DNA from: Acanthamoeba castellanii str. Neff
Lineage: Eukaryota; Discosea; Longamoebia; Acanthamoebidae
Direction of reading: 5' to 3'
Length of the DNA: 35,375 nt
Assembly (NCBI RefSeq): GCF_000313135.1
Contig: NW_004457413.1
Location: 2,558-37,932, forward strand
Numbering within the stretch: position 1 is the stretch's first letter; every line of letters begins with the position of its first letter. The notes under the pieces are model-generated. The model was not told where the DNA came from and searched no databases. It worked only from the letters and a program-made list of their open reading frames with translations. Position numbers and translations under genes: made by a program. Of this stretch, positions 10,401 to 20,700 are shown in pieces.

Positions 10401-13400
10401 GGAGCGCGAGAAGGCCACCAAGGCCGCCAGCGCCGCGAAGCCGGTCGATCCGATCAGCCTCAAGGAACCGGAACCGCCGAAAGTCGACAAAAAGGCTACC
10501 ACGCACGCAGCGGCTCCCTCTGCACCCGCGCCCGCGCCTGTTGCCGCCCCCAAGCCCGCCCCCCAAGACTATTCGTCGTTCCAGGGCGACACCGTACGCT
10601 TTCCGACACGACACACACCCGGACACACACGACACCATGGTGGGCTGATGGATGTACATGGTCGCTGCAGGCGCCGGCCGAGTTGAGCGGGTACCTGCTG
10701 AAGCTGGGCGACAAGGGCCTGACCCGACGCTGGTCGCAGCGGTGGTTCCAGCAGAAGGGCAAAGCGATCTACTACTACAAGGAACGGCCCAAGGCCGTCG
10801 GCACCTCCCGCGGCAACACCGACATCGTCGAGATCCACAGCGTACGCTCACTACCACTCTTGACTGGGACTGCGCCGAGCGTTTTCGTTTCTGAAGCGCT
10901 CCACAGGGCTGGCGCAGCAAGAAGGCCGTGGACATGGACAAGGAGGACATCAAGCCGCAGGGCCACTTCGACATCCTCGAGGTCCAGATGGTACGCAGCT
11001 TTCCTTCACCATTTAAATTATAAAGATAAATATAAAAGATAAATATTTACTCATATTTTGTTTGAATTACTTTTGCTAATATTGTACGCGCGAAATGTCA
11101 GGTGATGCCTGGCGCGAAGGTGAAGGGCGGGTACACGCTGGACGTGGTCGTGACCACGGGCCGCACCTACCATCTCCAGGCCACCACAGTCGAGGACCAG
11201 GTACGCGCCGCCAACTAAAGCCACCGCTGATGACCTCGGTCCGTGCTAATGGGATCGCGTGTGCACGCGCGCACAGATGCGATGGATGAGCGGCATCCTG
11301 GCCTGGCGCAACTACCTCTTCAGCGCCTCGAGCAACAAGGCCAGCGAAGGTACCGCCCCTTTGTTTTATCTATCTATCTCGTTGTTCTTTTATTGTTTCT
11401 TTAGCTCCCATATAGATTTTTTTACCTTGTTGTGAGGTGTAATTTAATAATAATTGTTGATAAAATAAATGCAGATAATATGGGTCTGCCGATCAACGCC
11501 TCCATGAAGACCAAGGAGAAGGTGGCAGCCCTAGAGAACTACGTCCAGGACCTCGAGGTAATGAATGCTTCTTCCTGGTGGTGGATGTTGTGGCAATGAG
11601 CGCTAATCTATCTCATGTCGATGACGATGATGGGGCGCAGAGCACGATCAAGGCCGAGACGGATGCGCTGGGCATGATGGAAAAGGGCGGCGCGACGCCG
11701 GCCGACACGGAGCCCAAGCGGGAGATGCTGCGCGAACTCCAGGGCAAGAAGCAGAAGGCCCTCACCAAGCTCAAGGAGCTCGACAAGTCCGGCAAGAAGC
11801 CCGGCAAGGCGGCTGCGGCTGGACCGGCGGAGATCAAGCGGCAGGACGCGCCGCCACCGCAGCAGAAGCGGGCGACCGACGCCAAGCTGCCCACCACCCG
11901 GCCGCCCACCGCGAGCCAGCCGCCTGCGGCCGCTGCCGAAGCCGGCTCTGGCAAATCCGTAGAGCAGCTGGTACGAGACATTCTCCACATTTTCATTCTT
12001 GACATTCTTGTACACATTGGACATTGCTGATGTGTGTTCGCATTGTACGCACATTCCAACGCGTAGGAGGAGGAGCTGAAGCAGGCCAATGACAAGGTTA
12101 AGAAGCTCACCGCCACGAAGAGCGGCCTGGAGAAGCTCGTGGGCTTCTACGCCAAGGACCCGGCCGCCCAGCAAAAGGTGCCGCACCCTCGCCTAGAGCT
12201 CAGGCCTGACGTGGCCAAACCAAGCACATACTCACAGCTGTCGTCGTTGTCGTTGGTCGACTCAGGCCCAGCAAGAGGTGAAGCAGATGCAGGACGACAT
12301 CGACAAACTCAAGAAACAGGCCCAGGACATCAAGGCACTGCTCGAGCAGCGAAAGGCGGCCAGCGCTGCCCCGCCTGCAGCCACCGGTGCGCTTTCTTTT
12401 CTCTGTGGGTATGTACGTGCGGTGATGTTGACGCTGGTCGTTTTCCGCTGCAGCTGCAGCGCCGGCGTCCCAGCTGAGCGGCTACCAAGCCCGCGCGATG
12501 TTCCCCTTCATGGGCCAAACCGGCGGCGAGCTGAGCTTCAACGCCGGCGACATCATCAACCTGATTGACTACTCCCACGACGTACACGCCCCATCATCTT
12601 GCCTTCTTCGCCCGCGCTCTCTCTCTCTCTCTCTGCGCGCGCGCGAGAGGCTCACTGCGTTACTGTACAGGAATGGTGGACGGGCGAGCTGAATGGCCGG
12701 GAGGGCAGCTTCCCGTGTTCCTACGTGGAGACCATCGACGGCGACGAAGAAGAGCAGCACGTCGCAGCTGCTCCGGCCGAGCCCGAGCCCGAGCCCGAGC
12801 CCACGCCACAGGCGGCGGCACACGTGGACTACCAGCATCACTCCGCCTCGTCGGACGCGGTGGCCGCCGTGCACGAGAACGCCACCGGAGCGCAGGTCGA
12901 GGTCCTCTACGACTTCACGCCGCAGGACGATGGAGAACTGGAGTGCAAGCAGGGCGACATCCTGGACGTGCTGGACTGGTGCGTTTTCTCGCCCATGCTA
13001 CACACACGAGCGGAGTTGCTCACCCGTGCACGCTCGCAGGCCGGACGACGAGTGGGTGCGAGCCCGGCTCAATGGGCGCGAGGGCGTGGTTCCCGCTTCC
13101 TACGTGCAGGCGATCGAAACCTTCCAGGCCGATGAACTTCCCGAGGAGGGCGGTACGCACCACCCCCACCAGTGCCCGTGAGCTTACGGTCTTACCACCA
13201 CCCGCCAACAGAGGCCGGTGATTACTACACGGCGACCGCCCTGTACGATTTCGACGGCCAGAACGAGCAGGAGCTCTCCTTCAAGGCGGGTGACGTGATC
13301 ACCCTTACCGATTACTCTGATGAGGTGCGACGGTGTACCACACTCGGCATTTCCTGATAGACTGCAGCCATTGTACCAGCTTCACCTCACTTTTCCACCA

Positions 13401-13483
13401 CACAACAGGAGTGGTGGCACGGCACCTTGAACGGTGTGGAGGGCATGTTTCCCGCATCCTATGTCCAAACTCAGGACGAGTGA
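7496..13483 (+). CDS. PH and triple-SH3 domain scaffold protein
   Basis: I do not recognise an orthologue; the domains point to a membrane- or cytoskeleton-linked adaptor. Twenty-two exons fit in phase to 1303 aa: 7496-7499, 7684-7914, 7985-8193, 8520-9183, 9258-9439, 9509-9569, 9689-9922, 10011-10096, 10162-10593, 10671-10841, 10907-10990, 11102-11200, 11277-11349, 11475-11557, 11641-11970, 12067-12177, 12266-12386, 12454-12581, 12671-12978, 13040-13152, 13212-13324, 13409-13483. Residues 1-369 are Pro/Gly/Tyr- then Gln-rich, ending in RGG-type patches. Residues 370-557 are helical. Residues 558-700 hold a Lys/Glu coiled coil. Residues 702-843 are a PH domain (opening LSGYLLKLGDKG, closing helix MRWMSGILAWRNYLF). 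Residues 844-1058 are coiled coil. Three SH3 domains follow, each with an ALYDF-like start and a final F/VPxSYV. The start is inferred: ATG plus one base, then a GTACAC donor. Confidence 0.85.
9186..9238. repeat. (ACACACG)n microsatellite in an intron
   Basis: Tandem ACACACGAC-type units fill most of the intron between exons 4 and 5 of the PH/SH3 gene. The same word, in either orientation, recurs in introns of other genes in the window, including those near 5510, 7925, 28970 and 29485. Confidence 0.85.
9617..9655. repeat. (CA)n microsatellite in an intron
   Basis: An imperfect CA repeat broken by occasional CT lies in the intron between exons 6 and 7 of the PH/SH3 gene. Confidence 0.85.
12614..12650. 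repeat. (CT)n-(GC)n simple repeat in an intron
   Basis: A CT dinucleotide run passes into an alternating GCGCGC run, then GAGAGG. It sits in the intron that splits the first SH3 domain. The alternating purine-pyrimidine core and flanking CT/AG arms could fold into a hairpin. Confidence 0.75.
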
Positions 13484-14026
13484 CGCACTTTCCCTACATG
13501 TACTGGTTTTCGTCCAACCTTTCCCACGCTCCACCCACTTCTTGCGCTTCTTCCGGTGTGCCTGATCTTCACAACACTGACCTTCTTCACCCTGGATGCT
13601 CATCAACGCTGGTCCTTGGTTGGGCGCAGTAGGCCAAAATGTCCGTTGGTGGCTTTTCCCGCCCAGCACAAAATTTTGGCGGGAAAAGCCGCGGCCGTTG
13701 GTTGGTCGGTACTGCGGACTTTGTCGGCGTTGTCCCAGGAACAGTTGTTGCCCCAAAGAACCGGCCAACGAGAAATCAGGAACGTGAGGCTTTTATGCAA
13801 CGACAAATAAAAATGTTGACTGGTGGGGCGACCTTTTCTTTTGTCCTTCGCGCCAGCCCCAAGCAGTGTGCAGCACATCTCATCCCTTGGTCTCTTCTTC
13901 TCGACGCTCAACAGTTAGAGAGATTTGTCCTCTTCGACACGACGATTCGCTAGACGACTCGTGCGATCGTGTTGAATTGAAGATTGGATCTCTGCCTGGT
14001 CGAGAGAGAACAAGAGCAAGAACGAG
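13484..14026. other. Intergenic region between the scaffold gene and the small basic ORF
   Basis: No convincing exon is seen here. An AATAAA at 13806-13811 could be the poly(A) signal of the PH/SH3 gene or part of an A/T-rich core promoter for the small ORF. The most striking element is the perfect inverted repeat at 13651-13690. CCGTTG words occur on either side of it, near 13643 and 13696. Confidence 0.5.
13651..13690. promoter_or_regulatory. Perfect 13-bp inverted repeat with E2F-like half-sites
   Basis: Left arm GGCTTTTCCCGCC (13651-13663) and right arm GGCGGGAAAAGCC (13678-13690) are exact reverse complements around a 14-nt A/T-rich spacer. Each arm holds TTTTCCCGCC, which fits the E2F/DP consensus TTTSSCGC, so two sites face each other. 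CCGTTG, the core of a Myb site read on the other strand, flanks the repeat. It lies ~170 bp after the scaffold stop and ~340 bp before the small ORF, so it may be a promoter element or a 3' UTR stem-loop. Confidence 0.55.
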
Positions 14027-14311
14027 ATGGACCCGGCCGTGGTGAGCAGAGAGCTGTTCCAGCTGCGTGCCAGGAGCAGCCACCTGCGGTTCAAGATGCG
14101 CATGGCCAAGAACAAGCAGGAGGAGGGCCAATTCGCGATGCGGCTCGAGGGCATCGCGCGGACGCAGAGGTGGCTCAAGGGCGTCCATCGATCTCTCTAC
14201 GAGCGACAGCTCTCGAGGCTCCAGCAGGGATCCTGTCGCCCGCGTAGCAGCACCATGCCCCTCCTCAATCGATCGCAGCTGAAGCAGCCCCTCGCCGCTT
14301 CGTGCAACTAG
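14027..14311 (+). CDS. Small basic hypothetical protein
   Basis: A single 94-codon exon with strong G/C third-position bias in its first two thirds, starting at an ATG in the context GAGATGG. It is rich in Arg, Lys, Gln and Met. Residues 5-60 are predicted mainly helical with heptad-like spacing (ELFQLR, HLRFKMR, FAMRLEG); the tail is Ser/Arg/Pro-rich. No zinc motif, signal peptide or membrane segment is visible. I recognise no family. A basic helical protein downstream of E2F-like sites might bind nucleic acid or act in S phase, but that is speculation. The stop is TAG, and AATAAA at 14573-14578 is a possible poly(A) signal. It could instead be a chance frame in a transcribed spacer. Confidence 0.5.
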   Translation: MDPAVVSRELFQLRARSSHLRFKMRMAKNKQEEGQFAMRLEGIARTQRWLKGVHRSLYERQLSRLQQGSCRPRSSTMPLLNRSQLKQPLAASCN

Positions 14312-14547
14312 TAGTGGACAGGACACAAAGGTGGTGGAGGAGGCGCCAGCTGAAAGGGAACTCGACCGCACACACACATGTAAAAGCTTGTACATACGAC
14401 AGCTGCAGTTCGCGCCTTTCATCTCACATAAAATAACCGTTGTAGATAATCAATCACACTCTGGCGTGGAGGCTCACCACCTTTGTCAGCGCCCAACCTT
14501 CCACTGCGGCAGGCCAGAGCCACCACCCAAAGCTCGAGATAGCTATG

Positions 14548-14554
14548 TATAAAG
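14548..14554 (+). promoter_or_regulatory. TATA-like element upstream of the giant gene
   Basis: TATAAAG lies 168 bp before the ATG of the giant surface-protein gene, in an A/T-rich pocket. If used, the leader would include an ATG at 14630 that opens an overlapping out-of-frame reading frame. Confidence 0.35.
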
Positions 14555-14721
14555 CTTATACTTAAAACACAAAATAAAATCAAAATAAAAACGCAAACTT
14601 CTCTCTGACTCAAAAAGGAGAACATCACGATGGAGCGTGGACCTGCCCTTTCTGGATTCATGAAGAACGCGACCAAACCTTCTGCGGAGATTCACTCAAC
14701 TAATGAACCTCGAATCTCTGC

Positions 14722-17700
14722 ATGGCGGGCTCCCTCTCATCTCGCCTCCTCATTAATCTGTTTTTGTTCATCTTCTTTACTCTCTCCTTACACACCTCTT
14801 CCTCCTCCGCTTCGATTGATGCTGTGCCTCGCTTGTGCATAGTGGTCAATTACCACATCGGTATGTGATCCCCGCTACACGAGCAAAAACCAAATTGGGC
14901 GACTGATCTGGTTTCCATCTCCCATTGTGTAGCAACCCTGCCCGCACCCGACGGGCTCGACACCCCCACACGAGCAGCCGCGCAATGGCACAGCCTCAAG
15001 TGGGCACAGGACGCGTGTGTAGAGCACAAGGGCAACCCCTTCTCCTTCGCCGATGCTGACTGGCAGCCCCAGCCATCCCTCACGCTCGCCGCCGACTTTG
15101 CCCGGCGGCAGGGCCTCAGCGCGTCTGGCGGCCGCGTGCGACGCACGATCACCGCGCGCCTCTCGGCCGATGGGCAGCAGCTCGACCTGCTCAACATCAC
15201 CATGGAGTTCGGGCTCACTGTCAAGTCCGCCAGCGCCAGCGCGAACGTCTACGGTGTCATGACCAAATCGATCGTCGCCGTACCGCTCGAGGCCGCCGCC
15301 AGCCTGCCCGTCGGGTGGTACGGTGGTTTGAATAGGAACTCTGCTGCGTCGTCGCTGGCCCTGTACGACGCCGATCTCTTCGACGGGACCAACCCGGCCG
15401 TGGTCGACACTACGGCGAAGCCGCCTGCCGACGTCGGCTCGCTGATTGACATCTCCGGCATCGTGCGCGACGTGGCCGGCAGCCCGGCGCTGCGTCAGGT
15501 CCTGTTCGACGTCTTGCCATCGGCGCTCACCGAAACCGCGCGCGGCGCCTTCCTCAACGCTTCGTCGTTCGCACCCGTGACCCTGGCTGACGTAACTGTG
15601 GGCGGCATCCGCACCTCGGCCGCGGCCACGCCGGGCGTCGGCGTACTCCTGCAGAGTCAGGTTGAGTGTCGCGGCGCCGAGTGCGCCAGCATGCCGTTCG
15701 CCGAAGCGCTCCAGCGGCTCGTGGCCTCGGCCGCGCGAAGCCGCGACCTGTGCCCGACACCCGTGCTCCTGGTCGACTCCCTGCGGGCCTCGCTCAGCGT
15801 CGACCTCACGGTCGGCTTCCTGTCCCCCACGGCCCCTGCCGACCTCACCCAGTCGTACGTGCGCGCCAGAGGCATGAGCGCCCGCAGCGAGGCCTTGTTC
15901 CGCTGCAGCGAGTCCTACGTGGGGATCGCGCTCTCCGTGTCGGCGCCGCTGGACCAAGCCGCAGCCTATTGGCCGCTGGCGGCACTCACCGACCAGCGCA
16001 CGGCGGTAGGCTTGGTGCGCGCCATCCCGCTGGTCACGCAGGGCCGCATGGCCGGCGTGCTCCTCGACTCTGACGCCGCGCGCCACCACGTGGCGCCCTT
16101 CGATCTGTTCTCGGCCCACGGCGGCGGACTCCTGCTCCCCGATCACGCGCTGACGGAAGCCGACCTCAAGTTCAACGTGACGGCCCTCTTCGCCGCCATC
16201 CAGCACCGGCTGGCGACGTCGGTGCCGCTGGTCGACGCACTGATGGCCGACCTCCTCCCGAGCGACTCGAATGCTGTCGCCGCGCTAGTCGACGCCTACG
16301 TGTCGCAGACGTTCCACCCCACATTCTTTGGATTCCTCCACTACATCGCGGTGCTGCACGACAGCGAGCTCCAGGTCTTCGTGTCGCCCGACGGCCTCGG
16401 CGCTACACTGGCGATGGACATCGCCCGCCAGCGCGTCCGCCTCTCGAGTCCCTCGGCGGTGGGCGTCGACGTGATCGTGTCCCACGCCAACGCCGCGCTC
16501 CACACGCTGAGCGCTGCTGCCGTGCAGCAGTTCGGCTCCCTGTCCACCTACGAGGTGCCCCGCGTGCCCAAGAACCTCACCGACACCGACGTCGAGCTGG
16601 CCCGCTTCTTCACCGCCGTGGTGACCATCAACTGCACCCACCTGCTCGACTCACGCACCAACAAGACGGCCAGCGTCGACGTGGTCACCGCTCCGCGCTT
16701 CTCCGCAGTGGCCTCGGTCCAGGCCCAATTCAACGCCTCCGACCCGACGCTGCTCTTCAGCAGCGCTTACGTCACCTACGACTTTGGTGCGTCCACGGCG
16801 ACGGCGACGGCCCAGGCCGGCTCGGCCGCGGCGGGCGTAATGGGCTCTACGGTCGGGCTCACCCGCGACGGCCAGCTGGCCACCGACGGCACGTGGGGCA
16901 ACCCATCGGCCCTGCGCGCGTCGCTCGACTCCATCTCGGCTGACCTGTTCGAGGTCCCCTGGGCCGAGAGCGCTGTGCAGCCGGTGGTCGGGCTCGACTT
17001 TGGCGAAATGGCCCGCGGCATACGGTTGGTCGACATGATCTCGGATCTCGCCGTTAGCGAGGCCATCAGCTCCACGCAGCCGATTGACGGCTGGACCCTC
17101 GCCGGGCTCATCCAATCGGCCATCGCTGCCTACGCGGCGGGCGACGATACCGTCATTGCCGATGTGCGCGTCGTGCCGCTGCTCAACGCACAGACCATGG
17201 ACGTCTCGCTGGTCATCCACAACCAGCGGCGGTTCCAGGTGGCGACCGTGGGCACGACGTGGGACTCCACCGCTGACACCGCGCGGCTCGCCATCCCGAT
17301 GGCACTGATCACGACGCTGCGCTTCACCGTCAGCCCGTCGGCCTACAACATCAGTGAGTTCTCGGTGCGCGGCGGCGGCGAGCTCCGGGGCTGGGTGATC
17401 CCATTCACCTACGGCATGCTCGCCGGCACGGTCACCGGCGGCAGCGCCTCGGCCGCGCTGGCGGTCAACCTGCCCGGCTCGACCCACCTCCGCGTGACGA
17501 TGGCCGTCGCCACAGAGCAACTGGCCCTCCGCGCGCAGATCGCCGATGAAGACCTGGTGGACCCGAGGCGAGCCGTGCTGGTCGTGACCAAGGCTGACGA
17601 CGGCGTCGACGCCACGCTCGGCACGCCTACAGTCACCTCGTCCCGCGTCATGTCCGTGCTGAGCGAGGTCATCCTGCCGGCGCTCCCGCAGGCCTTCAGC

Positions 17701-20700
17701 GGCACGCTCAACGTGCCGATCCCGCCGCTCGACAAGCCGCTCGGCTCGATCACCCAGTTCGGCCGCCTGCTGACCATCATCAAGCCCTGGCTCGGCAGCA
17801 TGCCGGCGTCGTCCAACAGCGGCCAGCTGGTCCAGTCGGCCACCTTCTGCCCGGGCGCCACCGGCCCGAGCGGCGGCAACGTGACCGCTTTCGCGCTCAA
17901 CGTCACCGTCAACGCCAACGCCCTGGTCACCTGCAAGGCCGCAGGGCCGCTGGCGCCGGCAAGCGTCGGCGCGTTGCGTGATGACGTCACGGGCCTACTG
18001 GCCAGCTGCGGCCTCGACTCCTACCTGGCCGTCCGCGTGCTGGCCACGCAGACCCAGCCCGACGGCACCGAGTGCGGCCGCGTCGGCTTGTTCCCCGCGG
18101 TGCCCGGTATCATCTGGAGCTTCGCCATCGCCACCGTGTCGGTGGGCGGCAACGTGAGCATCGACGGCAAGTGGATCACGTCGCCCAAGCCCGCCTTTGG
18201 CACCTGGGCCGACTTTGCGCGCCTCATGGCCGCGATCTTCGCCTACGACAACGACCCGCTCGGCACCGGCACCGCGCAGTGGACCACCACCAACGCGTCG
18301 CTGGTCGTGCCGCCCGAGCTGGCTGCCTTCTACCCTTCGGAGCTGCCGGCCATGTCGGTGCGCGTCGAGGCCGACCACGTGGCCGACGACTACCAGTTTG
18401 TCATGCAGCCGCGCATCAGCGCGTCCGACGGCGTGATCCAGCTGAGCTCGCCCAACGCGACGGGCACCGGCGCGGTGGCTTCGACGCTGTCGGCCGAGAT
18501 GTTCACCATCTTTGGCGGGCCGCCGCTGGGCGGGCGGGGCAACATCAGCCTCAGCACCTGCTTCGACGGCGTCAACACGACGACCAATGGCACGCTGGTG
18601 CCGGCCGCGCCCAATAACACGTTCGTGCTCACGATTGGCGCGCAGGTGCTGTCGACCTCGTTCCGGCCCGAGTGGCTCAGCGTGCAGCAACTCGTCGTGC
18701 TGCCCGCGGGCAAGCTCCTGAGCGCGGCGCTGATCGACGACGTGGTGCCGCAGGTCAACGAGACTCTGCGGCCCATGCTGGCCATCTACGAGGTGCCCGG
18801 CGACGGCGTCATCCACCGCACGAGCCAGGTCCGCTTCGACCTCGCGCGCCGGCAGCTGCCCGACGGCCGCTGGATCCTGCCGACGGCCTTCGGCATCAAC
18901 GCCGTCTCACCGCTGCCCGCCATCGCCAACGCCACCAACGTGCCCTCGCAGGCCGTCATTCTGGCCAAGGACCTGCTGATGACCCTGGCCACCAACGTCG
19001 AGGCTGCCGCTGCAGCTCAGACCGACGCGCACGGCCGGCGCACCACCGGCCCGCCGACGGCTCAGGGCCGCATCGGCGTCGTCGCCTTCACCGCCGCTCG
19101 GCAGCATACCCTGAGCCGCATGACCGTCACCATCGCCGGTGCCTCGAAGTTCCAGGCCCTGACCGACCTCTACCCGTCGCGCGAGCGCTTCTTCGATTCT
19201 TTCACCGTCGGCCTACAGGTCAACAACACGGCCGTCGTGACCGGCCTCGACGTCAACGACGTCACCGGGGCGCCTCCCAATTTGTCGGCCGTCGGCAGCA
19301 GCCGCGGCAGTAATGTATCGACACCGGGCATCACGTTCGGGCAGGTCGGGCACTACGTCGTGGACAGCCTCGACTCGCTCAAGAATCTCACGCAGCGCCT
19401 GGGCTCCTGGTCGTCGTCGTTCAACGGCACGCGCCGCGCGATTGACACCTTCCGCGGGCTGCTGCGAACCAACACCTCCATCTGCTCGTGGATCGACCTG
19501 GCCGACGGCCTGGCCGCCGTCCTGGTGCAGACGCCGCTGGTCAGCGCCCAGATCCCGTTCGCCCACCGCAGCTTCGGGTCGGTGCTCAACGACAACCTGG
19601 TGGCCTCGCTCGACAGCCTCCAGTCGAGCGTGTGCGGCGCCCACGAGCCCTTCTCGCTGGGCACCTTCTGCGACCTGGTCAAGCCGGCCTTCAGCGGCAC
19701 CACGACGGCTTGCGCCAACGTTGAGATCTCTGACACGGGCCTGGCGATCGACTTGGTGGTGGAGCCCTTCAACCGCACCTACGTCGACCAGGTGCGCTTC
19801 GACACCAGTGCGCTCTTTGCCGATCCGAGTCTGCCGGTTGGCATCGGCGCCGCCGGCGAGGTCACCCTCAACGTGGCGTTCGACTTCCGCCTGCGCCTGC
19901 TGGCCCGCTTCGGCAACAACGGCAGCCTGGTCACGTTCGGCCTCGACCGCGAGGCCACCTCCTTTGCCGTCGCCGTCGACTTTGACCTTCAGGGCACCGT
20001 CCAGGGCAACTTTGGCCCCGTCGCGCTGGCCCTGCCCAACTCGCACGTGTGGGTCGGCAGCCCGGCCCGCCTCGTCGCCCGCCTGCCCCCCGCCGCTCCC
20101 GCCGAATCCGACGCCGCCGTTACCGACGAGTCGAGTATCGCGCTCGTCGACCACCACCAGCGCTCGTCGAACGCGACGCCCGAGGTGCGGGTAAGCCTGA
20201 CCGGCTCGGCGGGCTTCAGCGCGGTGGTGGGCTTCAGCACCAACGTGCAGTGTGTCGTGGGCGTGGAAGTGACCGACCTGGCGGCCTTTATCGCCGGCCA
20301 GATGCCGAGCGTGACCCAGCGCAACTGCGGTCAGGGCTTCGCCGTGGAGCTGCTCGAGCTGCTCCACCAGCAGCCGCTCCTGGCCTCGTTCGGCCTCGGG
20401 TTCGTCGACCAGTGGGAGACGGGCCTCGCCCAGTTCATCGACCTCATCCTGGTCGCGCTGCGCGAGGGCGCCGAGCTGCCGCTGGTGGGTAAGCTGGTGT
20501 CGGGGCTCCTCACCGACGCGCTCGGGCAGGTCAACGGCGCCGACGCCGTCAACAGCCTCACGCGGGCCATCAGCACCATCACCGACCGCCTGCTCACCAA
20601 GAGCGCCGCCCAGAACGAGGCCGACCTGGAGCAGCTCGTGCTCGAGCTCTTCACCGAGGCCCTGTGCTACGAGTTCCGCGACCTGCTCGTGTCGTGCCCG

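Noticed and set aside
14875..16206. 443-codon minus-strand frame opposite the giant gene start
   Set aside because: Arg/Gly/His-rich shadow of a GC-rich coding strand; no family features.
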